Below are positions 1-7,792 of a stretch of 33,987 bases of DNA, piece after piece. The translations under genes were made by a program, and so were the position numbers. A model generated the notes under the pieces. That model searched no databases, was not told the origin of the DNA, and was given only the letters and a program-made list of their open reading frames with translations. Source of the stretch: Pseudomonadota bacterium (GTDB taxonomy: Bacteria; Pseudomonadota; Alphaproteobacteria; Rhizobiales; Devosiaceae); NCBI GenBank assembly GCA_023433775.1, contig JAEYTY010000030.1, positions 1 through 33,987 on the forward strand, read 5' to 3'. Position 1 is the first letter of the stretch, and each line of letters opens with the position of its first letter.

Positions 1-199
1 GGGAGTTTCCTAGGGGGATGTTGCCATCACGAACCCATCTCCGAGCCCAGCCTCCTTGCGACGATGAAGAGGCCTCCCGACTGTCACCGGGCAGTTGATC
101 GTCACAACTCCACCGCTGCCCGGTTGATGGGGGGAGTATGCACGAGGTTTTTGCACCGGGGATAAGTTGGATAAATTGGGGTGGGAAACTGCGCAGTGT

Positions 200-267
200 C
201 ACCCCCTCCGAGCTGCGCTAGGCCTTTCGGCCAAGCTACGCTTGCCTCCCCCATTACAGGGGGAGGT
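200..267 (+). repeat. GC-rich hairpin repeat, full-length copy
   Basis: About 68 nt beginning CACCCCCTCCGAGCTGCGCT and ending with the inverted repeat CCTCCCCC-loop-GGGGGAGG. A central GGCC-TTTC-GGCC hairpin is flanked by AGCT/AAGCT-type sequence. The copy at 26510-26578 differs at only about six positions, so this is a dispersed intergenic repeat family and not chance base composition. No coding capacity is seen. Confidence 0.8.
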
Positions 268-365
268 AGGCGCCGGTGGGTGTAGTCACGGCGCGGCAGG
301 ACATTCTGATGGAGCTTGCTGGCTTAGCCGTGTGGCACAATTCTTCCAACAAACTCGATGCGACA

Positions 366-399
366 CCTCCCCCTTGATGGGGGAGGCTAGGAGGGGGTG
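366..399 (-). repeat. GC-rich hairpin repeat, short inverted copy
   Basis: Read on the minus strand this is CACCCCCTCC, then TAG, then CCTCCCCC-ATCAA-GGGGGAGG. It therefore has both ends of the 68-nt repeat but lacks its roughly 30-nt middle (the GGCC-GGCC hairpin). It faces the full copy at 200-267, so the two form an inverted pair just downstream of xth. Confidence 0.7.
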
Positions 400-454
400 G
401 TCTTGTGACGTTACCGATGCACCCACCTATGCTCCCTTGGCGGGCACCTTTGCC

Positions 455-1267
455 TCAGGGCCGCACGAAGCGGGCGATGACCGGGACGTGGTCGCTGGGC
501 TTGTCGGTCCAGCCGCGGGCCGGGCGGATGATTTCGGCGCCCACAGAGCGCTCGGCGACATCGGCAGTGGACCAGATATGGTCGAGACGCCGACCCTTGT
601 CGGCATTGTTCCAGTCGGCGCTGCGATAGCTCCACCAGGAATAAAGTTTCTGATCATGGGGCACGTGCTTGCGCACCAGATCAACCCAGCCATGGCCGCC
701 CGATAGCAGGGCGTTGAGCGCCTCGGTTTCGACCGGGGTGTGGCTCACGACCTTGAGGAGCTGCTTGTGGCTCCAGACGTCGTTTTCATGCGGGGCGATA
801 TTGAAATCGCCGGCAATGAGATGGCCGCGCTGGAACACGGGTTCGCTGAACCAGGTCTTGAGTTCGTCAAGGAAACCCAGCTTGTGCTTGAACTTTGGGT
901 TGATCAGCGGATCGGGCTCGTCGCCACCGGCCGGGATGTAGAAATTGTGCAGGGTAAAAGGCCCATGGCCGAGATCGACCAGCGCCGAGACGTGGCGCGA
1001 TTCGGGGATTTCGCAGAAGACGCGGCTCGACACATCGGTGAGCGGGAATTTCGAGACGATGGCGACGCCGTGATAGCCCTTCTGGCCATGCACGGCCATG
1101 TGCGGATAGCCGGCCTCGATGAAGGCATTGCGCGGAAACTGGTCATCCGTGCATTTGATTTCCTGCAGCATCAGCACATCGGGCTGATATTGGGCCAAGA
1201 AATCGAGCACCATGGGCAGGCGCAGACGCACCGAATTGATGTTCCAGGTAACGACGGAATGGGTCAT
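455..1267 (-). CDS. xth: Exodeoxyribonuclease III (AP endonuclease)
   Basis: 270 aa, the usual length for the ExoIII/APE1 branch of the exonuclease-endonuclease-phosphatase fold. It should cut DNA 5' to abasic sites and remove 3' blocking groups in base excision repair, using Mg2+. Visible signatures are WNINS (8-12), LQEIK with the metal-binding Glu36, HNFYIPAGG with catalytic Tyr110, GDFN (153-156), LDHIW (Asp229, His230) and SDHVP with catalytic His260. The start is an ATG at 1267 with only a weak purine-rich site upstream. It stands alone: hairpin repeats lie on both sides (366-399 and 1402-1533). Another family member is very unlikely given the complete motif set. Confidence 0.95.
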   Translation of the reverse strand: MTHSVVTWNINSVRLRLPMVLDFLAQYQPDVLMLQEIKCTDDQFPRNAFIEAGYPHMAVHGQKGYHGVAIVSKFPLTDVSSRVFCEIPESRHVSALVDLGHGPFTLHNFYIPAGGDEPDPLINPKFKHKLGFLDELKTWFSEPVFQRGHLIAGDFNIAPHENDVWSHKQLLKVVSHTPVETEALNALLSGGHGWVDLVRKHVPHDQKLYSWWSYRSADWNNADKGRRLDHIWSTADVAERSVGAEIIRPARGWTDKPSDHVPVIARFVRP

Positions 1268-1401
1268 GGCGCGGTCCGGGGGTGAGTCTGGCGGGCGATA
1301 GTCTTATCGCCAAGGCCGATGCGGGGGTAAAGCCGGAAATGGCCTGGTGGTGACAGAGCGTGTCAGGATCGGAGATTTTACGAGGACCAGCGGCTCCTTT
1401 G

Positions 1402-1533
1402 CCTCCCTCCCCCTTGAGGGGAGGGATTGAGGGTGGGGGTCCCTCAGCGGATTACAAATCTACCCCTACCCCAGCTTTGCTACGGCCCCTAAGGGCCTAG
1501 CGTCGCTACCCCTCCCCTCAAGGGGGGGAGGGC
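1402..1533. repeat. GC-rich composite hairpin repeat
   Basis: Both ends carry C-rich/G-rich palindromes: CCCTCCCC (1405-1412) with GGGGAGGG (1418-1425), and CCCCTCCCCT followed by AGGGGGGGAGGG near 1510-1532. The middle contains AGCTTTGCTACGGCCCC and GGGCCTAGCGTCGCTACC. This has the same architecture as the 68-nt repeats at 200 and 26510 (AGCT..GCTA.GGCC, GGCC.AGC..CGCT, then a CCTCCCC hairpin), so it looks like a diverged relative with an extra palindrome. Confidence 0.6.
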
Positions 1534-1557
1534 ACCAAACGACCTGAAGCCGCAAAC

Positions 1558-1586
1558 AAAAAGCCCGGCACGATGGCCGGGCTTTT
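1558..1586 (-). terminator. Intrinsic terminator of rplS
   Basis: Stem GCCCGGC (1563-1569) with GCCGGGC (1576-1582), six-base loop, extended by A/T pairs. On the minus strand the hairpin is followed by a run of five T. It lies 22 nt past the rplS stop. Confidence 0.85.
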
Positions 1587-1608
1587 CAATTCGATAATTC
1601 CAAAAAGC

Positions 1609-2163
1609 TTATTCGCTCTTGGCTTCGCCTTCAGCGGCAGCAGCGGCTTCGGCTTCAGCGGCCTTGGCGGCGGCTGCAGCTTCTGCGTCCTTGGCAGCCT
1701 GTTCGGCGGCAAAGGCCTCGGCAGCAGCGATCTTCTCGGCTTCGCGGGCTTCCTTGGCAGCCAGGGCTGCTTCGCGTTCGCCGGCTTCGATCTTCTTGGT
1801 GCGCGAATTGGTCGATTCGAAAATACGGGCCGACTTACCGCGACGATCGCGCAGGTAGTAGAGCTTGGCGCGACGGACCTTGCCGCGCTTGATCACTTCG
1901 ACCGAAGCGATATTGGGCGAGTGCAGCGGGAACACGCGTTCCACGCCTTCGCCATAGGAAATCTTGCGGACGGTGAAGCTGGCGGTGATGCCGCCACCGT
2001 TGAGGGCGATCACGACGCCTTCATAGGCCTGCAGGCGCTCTTTTTCGCCTTCGCGGATCTTGACCCACACCTTGACGGTATCGCCATGGGTGAAATCGGG
2101 AAGTTCGCGCTGCGCGGTAAGCGCCGCAACCTGCTCGGCATTGATCTGTTCGATGATGTTCAT
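1609..2163 (-). CDS. rplS: 50S ribosomal protein L19 with Ala/Glu-rich tail
   Basis: 184 aa. Residues 1 to about 122 match L19, including FTHGDTVKVWVKI, LQAYEGVVIA, FPLHSP, and GKVRRAKLYYLRDRRGKSARI. L19 sits at the 30S-50S interface (bridge B8). The core is followed by about 60 residues made almost only of Ala, Glu and Lys, probably one long helix; E. coli L19 is only about 115 aa. In many bacteria rplS closes an rpsP-rimM-trmD-rplS operon, but here the upstream neighbour is a cyclic-nucleotide-binding protein 202 bp away, so rplS should have its own promoter and leader. The ATG at 2163 matches the family N-terminus. A strong terminator follows. Confidence 0.95.
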   Translation of the reverse strand: MNIIEQINAEQVAALTAQRELPDFTHGDTVKVWVKIREGEKERLQAYEGVVIALNGGGITASFTVRKISYGEGVERVFPLHSPNIASVEVIKRGKVRRAKLYYLRDRRGKSARIFESTNSRTKKIEAGEREAALAAKEAREAEKIAAAEAFAAEQAAKDAEAAAAAKAAEAEAAAAAEGEAKSE

Positions 2164-2192
2164 TTTCGATCCGTTCTGATCTTTTCATAGGA

Positions 2193-2220
2193 GCGATTTT
2201 GGGGCCGTGAGGCCCTTCGC
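2193..2220 (-). promoter_or_regulatory. Stem-loop in the rplS leader (candidate)
   Basis: In the 5' region of rplS, GGGCC (2202-2206) and GGCCC (2211-2215) form a 5-bp stem with a 4-nt loop. An outer GCGA/TCGC pairing (2193-2196 with 2217-2220) extends it. It ends 30 nt before the start codon. Ribosomal protein leaders are often autoregulated, but no known L19-leader consensus was recognised, so a regulatory role is inference. Confidence 0.3.
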
Positions 2221-2365
2221 CCGGTCTTGGTTGGTAACGGAGGGTCGTCTTCTTGTTATTTATCGCGGGACTGGTCCGAAACGCCCGACACGCGAATGGG
2301 CGGCTCATAGGGGAAAAAGCCCGCAGAGTCCAGTGTTCACCAGGGATAAAAGCAGCGCTTTGGCC

Positions 2366-2824
2366 CTAGTGGCCGCGCATACGCTGTTTGAGCGGATCAA
2401 GCGCCGTCAGATATTTGCCCAGCTCACGCTCCACCCGCTGCGCCGCGCGCTGCGCGAGGTCCGGATATTGCTGGATGAGTTTCAAAAAGGCGCTGCGAGG
2501 AACAAACAGCAATTCGCAATCGGTGACGGCAGTAAAGGTCACCGGACGCGGCTTTTCGAGAATGAGCGAAGTGGGCGAAATGACGCTGCCGGGCTCGGAC
2601 AGGGCATAGGGTTTTCCGGCCTCAGCACCTTCATGCTTGGCGCGGATTGTCCCCTCGATCAACACCCAGGCCCCTTTGGGCACGGAGCCGGCCTTGTAGA
2701 TGATGGCATCGGCGTCAAAATGCTGGCGGTCGCCGGCAAAGCCCAGCATTTTCCGCTGCTCGTCATCGCAGATATCGAAGAATTCGGCTCGCCCCAATAC
2801 GGCGGCCGCATCGTCCATCTTCAT
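2366..2824 (-). CDS. Cyclic nucleotide-binding domain protein, no DNA-binding domain
   Basis: About 152 aa from the ATG at 2824 (MKMDDAAAVLG). ATG codons at 2860 and 2881 are in frame, but the extra Gly/Ser-rich residues they add look non-native. The protein is almost entirely one Crp/cNMP-type beta-barrel (FDADAIIYKAGSVPKGAWVL, then EPGSVISPTSLI near the phosphate-binding position). A short C-terminal helix (LAQRAAQRVERELGKYL) follows. There is no helix-turn-helix, so it is not a Crp/Fnr transcription factor. The canonical GE..A/RxA phosphate cassette is not clearly present, so ligand binding is uncertain. It lies between rplS and a response regulator in the same direction. Partner unknown. 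Confidence 0.75.
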   Translation of the reverse strand: MKMDDAAAVLGRAEFFDICDDEQRKMLGFAGDRQHFDADAIIYKAGSVPKGAWVLIEGTIRAKHEGAEAGKPYALSEPGSVISPTSLILEKPRPVTFTAVTDCELLFVPRSAFLKLIQQYPDLAQRAAQRVERELGKYLTALDPLKQRMRGH

Positions 2825-2928
2825 CGGCCCCGACCCGGATGCGCCCCTGCCCGCTGACATTGTGCCAGCAGGCCCTTGCACATCCTATAGGCCAGTTCGG
2901 AGCCGGAATGAACCGGCTTTGTCAGGTT

Positions 2929-3039
2929 CTCCTAGACCATTTCACCATCTCGTTGACCCTGTAAAATGGCCTAAGTCTTTGCTTTGTCACGTTTCCGAAC
3001 CGCAAAAGTGGCATCCACTTTTGCTGGAAACGCTCCTAG
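2929..3039. repeat. Rhizobial-type palindromic repeat with flanking 7-bp direct repeats
   Basis: The 111-bp segment is bounded by CTCCTAG at 2929-2935 and 3033-3039. Its right half folds into a nested hairpin: outer stem CGTTTCC (2990-2996) with GGAAACG (3026-3032), and inner stem GCAAAAGTGG (3002-3011) with CCACTTTTGC (3015-3024), 3-nt loop. The wording CGTTTCCGAACCGCAAAAGTGG resembles a short interspersed palindrome I recall as common in rhizobial genomes. The right-hand direct repeat contains the stop codon of the response-regulator gene, so the hairpin is positioned to end or stabilise that transcript. Confidence 0.7.
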
Positions 3040-3719
3040 GGAACCAGACGATATCCGCCATCTTCGGTAACCAGCAGGCGGGCATTGGACGGATCGCGCT
3101 CAATTTTCTGGCGCAGCCGATAGATATGGGTTTCCAGCGTATGGGTGGTGACCCGATTATTATAGCCCCAGACTTCCTTGAGGAGGATATCGCGGGTGAT
3201 GGTCTTGGGGCCCTGGCGGTAGAGATACTTAAGGATCGAGGTTTCCTTGTCGGTCAGGCGCACCTTGATGCCATCGCCGGTTTCGAGAACTTTCGAGGCC
3301 GGCTGGAAGCTGTATTGGCCGATGGTGAAGACCACATCCTCGCTCTGGTCATGCTGGCGCAGCGCCGCATTGATGCGGGCCAGCAGCACGGGGAAGCGGA
3401 AGGGCTTGGTGAGATAATCATTCGCGCCTGATTCAAGGCCGCGAATTTCGTCGCTGTCGCTGTCATGGCCGGTCAGCATCAGCACGGGGCTGCGATAGCC
3501 CTCTTCGCGCATCAGCTTGACAGCATCGCGACCATCCATGTCGGGCAGGCCGACATCCAGAATGGTGAGATCGACATTGTTTTCGCGCAGCAGCTTGAGG
3601 GCGTCATTGGCGTTACCAGCCTGCAGGATTTCAAAATCCGGCTGACCCTTGAGCTGATCCACCAGCGTTTCGCGCAAATCGGCATCGTCGTCCACCAAGA
3701 GGATGCGTCGCTTGTTCAT
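3036..3719 (-). CDS. OmpR/PhoB-family response regulator (CenR-like), orphan
   Basis: 227 aa. The receiver domain has the acidic pair at Asp10-Asp12, phosphoacceptor Asp55 (LTILDVGLPDMDG), Thr83 and Lys105 (YLTKPF). A C-terminal winged helix carries the recognition-helix region TTHTLETHIYRLRQKIE and ends in EDGGYRLVP. The wording is close to what I remember for the essential envelope regulator CenR of alphaproteobacteria, but this is recollection and not a search result, so no symbol is given. No histidine kinase gene lies beside it. The start at 3719 has a GGAG six bases upstream. The stop codon lies inside the end of the 2929-3039 repeat. Confidence 0.9.
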   Translation of the reverse strand: MNKRRILLVDDDADLRETLVDQLKGQPDFEILQAGNANDALKLLRENNVDLTILDVGLPDMDGRDAVKLMREEGYRSPVLMLTGHDSDSDEIRGLESGANDYLTKPFRFPVLLARINAALRQHDQSEDVVFTIGQYSFQPASKVLETGDGIKVRLTDKETSILKYLYRQGPKTITRDILLKEVWGYNNRVTTHTLETHIYRLRQKIERDPSNARLLVTEDGGYRLVP

Positions 3720-3853
3720 TGAATTCTCCGGGCTATCCGTCGCTTAGAGCAAGATCACAGCATTGCGACCTGTTTTTGATCGGCCAATCACATTGGCGTT
3801 ATATGGGATCAGCAACGCAATCGAGCCGCGGAAAGTTGCAGGCCGAACCGCGC

Positions 3854-4546
3854 CTAACCCGCCAAAACGGGTGGCCGGTGACCAAAAAGCGCCGAGCCGA
3901 CCCGGACATGGCTGGCGCCCATGCCGATGGCCGTCTCGAAATCGCCGCTCATGCCCATGGAAAGCGCTTCGACCCTGGCCTCTCTGGCCAGCATGGCGAG
4001 CTGCGCGAAATAGGGCCCGGGCGGCTGGCCTTCAGGCGGAATGCACATGAGCCCCGCTATATGGAGGCCGTGCACAGTGCGGCAGCGGGCGACGAAATCG
4101 ACGGCCTCGCTGATCGCAATCCCGGCCTTCTGCTCTTCGCCGCCAATATTGACCTGCACGAAGAGGCGCATGGACTTTTTCGCCCGCGCCAGCTCTGCTG
4201 CCAACACGCCGGCGAGCTTTTCGCGGTCGAGCGTTTCGATGACATCAAACAGGGCCACCGCCTCGCGCGCCTTGTTGGTCTGGAGGGGGCCAATGAGATG
4301 CAGCTCAAGATCGGGATATTTCGCGCGCAGGCCCGGCCATTTGTCGCTGGCCTCCTGCACCCGGTTTTCGCCGAAGATCCTCTGCCCGGCTGCCAGAAAG
4401 GGTTCGATGGCCTCGGCAGGGAAGGTTTTCGAGACAGCGACCAGTTCGACCTTTTCCGGCGGCGGGCCGAAGCGGCGGCGCGCGGTTTCTATCCGGCCCT
4501 TGATATGGTCGAGCCGTGTTCGGGCGCTGCTGTCGCTGTCAGGCAT
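3854..4546 (-). CDS. YggS/PROSC-family pyridoxal phosphate homeostasis protein
   Basis: 230 aa from the ATG at 4546; the in-frame extension up to 4624 has no family counterpart. Fold type III PLP-binding barrel of the YggS family: VAVSKTF carries the PLP lysine (Lys40), followed by FGENRVQE, HLIGPLQTNK, VNIGGEEQKAG, GLMCIPP and LSMGMSGDFETAI with the phosphate-binding GxS region. The family binds PLP without known catalysis and balances B6 vitamers and amino-acid pools. It is divergent from leuS, with 131 bp between the two starts holding both promoters. Confidence 0.93.
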   Translation of the reverse strand: MPDSDSSARTRLDHIKGRIETARRRFGPPPEKVELVAVSKTFPAEAIEPFLAAGQRIFGENRVQEASDKWPGLRAKYPDLELHLIGPLQTNKAREAVALFDVIETLDREKLAGVLAAELARAKKSMRLFVQVNIGGEEQKAGIAISEAVDFVARCRTVHGLHIAGLMCIPPEGQPPGPYFAQLAMLAREARVEALSMGMSGDFETAIGMGASHVRVGSALFGHRPPVLAG

Positions 4547-4677
4547 TGGAAGGCCCCGTTTATGTTGACCTGAAAGGGGATTTCTGATGATGGTCCCGGT
4601 AGTCAAAATACCTCGAAAACGCAAGCTGGTCCGCTCCTTTGCGGGGCCAGGGCGGAATTAGTGCAAGGACAGGCAAG

Positions 4678-7290
4678 TTGAGCGGCGAACGCTACAATCC
4701 GCGCGAGAGCGAACCGAAATGGCAGAAGGTCTGGAACGACGCCAAGAGCTTCGTGACCTCCAATGACGATCCGCGCGATCCCTATTATGTCCTTGAAATG
4801 TTTCCCTATCCTTCGGGCCGTATTCACATGGGCCATGTGCGCAATTATGCCATGGGCGACGTCGTCGCGCGCTATCACCGCGCCCGCGGCAAGAATGTGC
4901 TGCACCCCATGGGCTGGGACGCATTCGGCCTGCCGGCGGAAAACGCCGCCATCGAGCGCAAGACCCATCCCGGCGCCTGGACGCGGCAGAATATCGAGGC
5001 GATGAAGGCCCAGCTCAAGTCCATGGGCCTGTCCATCGACTGGACGCGCGAAATCGCCACCTGCGAGCCGGACTATTATCGCCACCAGCAGGCCATGTTC
5101 ATCGACATGCTGGCGGCAGGCCTCGTCACGCGCAAATCGTCCAAGGTCAATTGGGACCCGGTCGACATGACCGTGCTCGCCAATGAGCAGGTGATCGACG
5201 GCAAGGGCTGGCGCTCGGGCGCCCCTGTCGAGCAGCGCGAGCTGACCCAGTGGTTTTTCAAGATTTCCGACTATGCCGAAGACCTGCTCGAAGCGCTCGA
5301 CACGCTGACCGACTGGCCCGAAAAAGTGCGCATCATGCAGCGCAACTGGATCGGCAAATCCGAAGGCCTGCGCCTGCAGTTCGAGCTGGTGCCCGACGCC
5401 AAGACCGCGGCCAACAGCATTGAAGTGTTCACCACCCGCCCCGACACGATTTTCGGCGCGTCCTTCATTGCGCTCTCGCCCGATCATGCGCTGACGACGG
5501 AACTGGCGGCGAACAATCCCGCTTTGGCTGCCTTTGTTGCCGAATGCCACCAGCTTGGCACGGCCACCGAAGCGCTGGAAAAGGCCGAGAAAAAGGGCGT
5601 TTTCACCGGGCTCCGCGTGAAACATCCGGTTGTCGAGGGCGAGACGCTGCCGGTCTATGTCGCCAATTTCGTGCTGATGGATTATGGCACCGGCGCTGTC
5701 TTCGGCTGCCCGGCGCATGACCAGCGCGACCTTGATTTCGCGCGTAAATATGACCTGCCGGTCAAGCCGGTTGTGCTGCCCGCAGACGCCGATCCAGCCG
5801 AATTCTCGATCGGCAATGAAGCCTATGTCGATGCCGGCACGATCTTCAATTCCGGTTTCCTCGATGGCATGGCCATCGACGAGGCCAAGAAGGCGATTTC
5901 GGCTCATTTTGCGGCCCGCACCGTCGGCAATCGCCCGCAGGGTACGGTCGAGGTCAATTATCGCCTGCGCGACTGGGGCATTTCGCGCCAGCGCTATTGG
6001 GGCTGCCCGATCCCGGTGATCCATTGCGAGGTCTGCGGCACGCTGCCCGTGCCCAAAAAAGACCTGCCGGTAGTGCTGCCCGAGGATGTCAGCTTCGACA
6101 AGCCCGGCAATGCGCTCGACCACCATCCGACCTGGAAACATGTCGACTGCCCGCAATGTGGCGCCCCGGCGCGGCGGGAAACCGACACCATGGACACATT
6201 CGTCGATTCATCCTGGTATTTCGCCCGCTTCACCGCGCCCGACGCCGATACGCCGACCGTGCCGGCCGTGGCCAATCGCTGGCTGCCGGTCGACCAATAT
6301 ATCGGCGGCGTCGAGCACGCGATCCTGCACCTGCTCTATTCGCGCTTTTTCACCCGCGCCATGAAGGCGACGGGCCATGTCGGTCTGGACGAGCCCTTCA
6401 AGGGCCTCTTCACCCAGGGCATGGTGACCCACGAGACCTATCGCAACGACAAGGGCGAATGGGTGCCCCCGACCGAAGTGGTGCTGGACGCCAATGGCGA
6501 GGCGCGCAGCGCCCGGCACATTACGTCTGGTGCGCCGATTACCATCGGCTCGGTCGAAAAGATGAGCAAATCCAAGAAGAACGTGGTGGACCCCGACGAA
6601 ATCGTCGCCAGCTACGGCGCCGATACTGCGCGCTGGTTCATGCTCTCGGATTCGCCGCCGGAGCGCGACGTGCAATGGACCGAATCCGGCGTTGAAGGCG
6701 CGAGTCGCTTCCAGCAACGCGTCTGGCGTCTCGTGCATGATGCGGTGGAGATTGCCAAACAGTCTTCGGAAACTGTTACTGAAAACGATGGTAATGATGC
6801 GCTCGCTTTGCGCCGGATCATCCATCGCGCCGTGCATGGCGTCGGCCAGGACATTGAAGGCCTGCGCTTCAACCGCGCTGTCGCCCAAATTTATGAGCTG
6901 ACCAATGCGCTGGCCAAGGCCCGCGAGGCAATTGCTGGCCCGGCAACGCGGTCTGCTCTGGGCGAAGGCGTTGAAAGGCTTGTGCAATTGCTGGCGCCGA
7001 TGATGCCGCACCTGGCCGAGAGCTGCTGGGATGCGCTCGGCAAGCCCGGTCTTGTTGCCGATGCCAGCTGGCCCGCGGTGGACGAAAGCCTGCTCGAGGA
7101 CGACAGCGTGACCATGCCGGTGCAGATCAACGGCAAGCGCCGGGCCGAAATTACTGTGCCAAAGGGCACTTCGGCCGCCGAAGTTGAACGCGCGGTCTTG
7201 TCACTGGACGCAGTTATCCGCATTCTGGAGGGCAAGACACCGCGCAAGATCGTGGTGGTGCCGGACAGGATCGTCAATGTGGTCGTTTAA
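4678..7290 (+). CDS. leuS: Leucyl-tRNA synthetase
   Basis: About 870 aa, class Ia aminoacyl-tRNA synthetase charging tRNA-Leu. HIGH-type motif HMGH at 50-53, KMSKS at 628-632, and a zinc-type insertion with CEVC (450-453) and CPQC (491-494). The editing domain (FTTRPDTIFG, YGTGAVFGCPAHDQRD) lies between, and DSSWYFARF follows the zinc part. The best start is TTG at 4678 (SGERYNPRESEPKW) behind AAGGACA; an earlier in-frame TTG at 4639 would add 13 unmatched residues. It heads an operon with lptE and holA: the lptE start lies inside the leuS end. The long minus-strand ORF over this gene is an antisense shadow. Confidence 0.97.
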   Translation: MSGERYNPRESEPKWQKVWNDAKSFVTSNDDPRDPYYVLEMFPYPSGRIHMGHVRNYAMGDVVARYHRARGKNVLHPMGWDAFGLPAENAAIERKTHPGAWTRQNIEAMKAQLKSMGLSIDWTREIATCEPDYYRHQQAMFIDMLAAGLVTRKSSKVNWDPVDMTVLANEQVIDGKGWRSGAPVEQRELTQWFFKISDYAEDLLEALDTLTDWPEKVRIMQRNWIGKSEGLRLQFELVPDAKTAANSIEVFTTRPDTIFGASFIALSPDHALTTELAANNPALAAFVAECHQLGTATEALEKAEKKGVFTGLRVKHPVVEGETLPVYVANFVLMDYGTGAVFGCPAHDQRDLDFARKYDLPVKPVVLPADADPAEFSIGNEAYVDAGTIFNSGFLDGMAIDEAKKAISAHFAARTVGNRPQGTVEVNYRLRDWGISRQRYWGCPIPVIHCEVCGTLPVPKKDLPVVLPEDVSFDKPGNALDHHPTWKHVDCPQCGAPARRETDTMDTFVDSSWYFARFTAPDADTPTVPAVANRWLPVDQYIGGVEHAILHLLYSRFFTRAMKATGHVGLDEPFKGLFTQGMVTHETYRNDKGEWVPPTEVVLDANGEARSARHITSGAPITIGSVEKMSKSKKNVVDPDEIVASYGADTARWFMLSDSPPERDVQWTESGVEGASRFQQRVWRLVHDAVEIAKQSSETVTENDGNDALALRRIIHRAVHGVGQDIEGLRFNRAVAQIYELTNALAKAREAIAGPATRSALGEGVERLVQLLAPMMPHLAESCWDALGKPGLVADASWPAVDESLLEDDSVTMPVQINGKRRAEITVPKGTSAAEVERAVLSLDAVIRILEGKTPRKIVVVPDRIVNVVV

Positions 7291-7792
7291 GCCCATGCGC
7301 CGATATGCACTTTTCGCCGCACTGCTCGCAGTGCCGGCGCTGAGTGCCTGTTCGTCTTTTCAACCGGTCTATTCCAGCCAGGCCGGCCAGATGGCCGAGC
7401 CGACTATCATCGAGCTGGCTTTTGCCAAGCCTGCGGGACGGCTGGAACAGATCGTACAGCAGGAATTGGCCCTGCGTTTCCCGACGACAACCAATCCGCA
7501 GGCGCCTCTGGCAACCATTTCGGTGCAAACCATTGGCGGACAATCCTTCCTCACCGCCTCTGGTGGCGTTTTGGGCCAGGTGAAGACCGGCGTGACGGCC
7601 ACGATCACCATCAAGCCGCGCGATGGCACCAAGACCGAGCCATTCAAGATCACCCGCTCGGCCGATACAAGCTATACGACGTCCGGTCAGGTGCTGGCTG
7701 ATCGGGCAGCGGCCAATGAAGCGCTGGAGCGGGCCGCCAAGGCGGCGGCTGAATCCCTCAGACTGGCGCTTTTGGGTGTCCTTGTCCGCTAA
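7277..7792 (+). CDS. lptE: LPS-assembly lipoprotein LptE
   Basis: About 171 aa from ATG 7277, which has AGGA seven bases upstream and overlaps the leuS end by 14 nt; ATG 7295 is an in-frame alternative. The N-terminus is a lipoprotein signal: basic MRR, a hydrophobic stretch, and lipobox LSAC with Cys25 in the longer form. The mature part (FQPVYS, then strands and a long C-terminal Ala-rich helix) fits the LptE/RlpB family, which plugs the LptD barrel in the outer membrane and helps deliver lipopolysaccharide. Position between leuS and holA is the classic location in proteobacteria. Sequence conservation in this family is low, so context carries much of the call. Confidence 0.88.
   Translation: MWSFKPMRRYALFAALLAVPALSACSSFQPVYSSQAGQMAEPTIIELAFAKPAGRLEQIVQQELALRFPTTTNPQAPLATISVQTIGGQSFLTASGGVLGQVKTGVTATITIKPRDGTKTEPFKITRSADTSYTTSGQVLADRAAANEALERAAKAAAESLRLALLGVLVR

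Larger units (their letters stand above)
1..454. other. Intergenic stretch with repeats, no supported gene
   Basis: No convincing gene is visible here. Frame 1 is open from the window edge to about 162 but has no recognisable protein character. A perfect 9-bp inverted repeat (ACCGGGCAG at 86-94, CTGCCCGGT at 116-124, 21-nt spacer) lies in the first part. It has no T-run on either side, so it is not an obvious intrinsic terminator. Bases 200-267 and 366-399 hold two members of a GC-rich hairpin repeat in opposite orientation. The apparent forward ORF from 167 to 706 is a mix of repeat and antisense xth. Confidence 0.6.
1268..1608. other. xth-rplS intergenic region
   Basis: This 341-bp gap holds a small perfect hairpin just upstream of xth (GGCGATA 1294-1300, TATCGCC 1305-1311), a second GC-rich repeat type (1402-1533) and the rplS terminator (1558-1586). 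No ORF with coding character is visible. Confidence 0.6.

Noticed and set aside
200..400. CRISPR array
   Set aside because: The repeats near xth are inverted, unequal and without spacers of constant length. No cas gene is present in the window.
660..670. CACGTG at 662 (and another near 10856) as parS
   Set aside because: Flanks are GG..CTTG and GCT..CCAC, without the GTTTC/GAAAC or GATTC arms.
167..706. 179-aa plus-strand ORF
   Set aside because: Its first part is the GC-rich repeat and the rest is antisense to xth. No protein character.
4603..6156. 517-aa minus-strand ORF over leuS
   Set aside because: It runs antisense to an unmistakable leuS with HMGH and KMSKS. Its composition is that of a high-GC shadow frame, and it has no recognisable domain.
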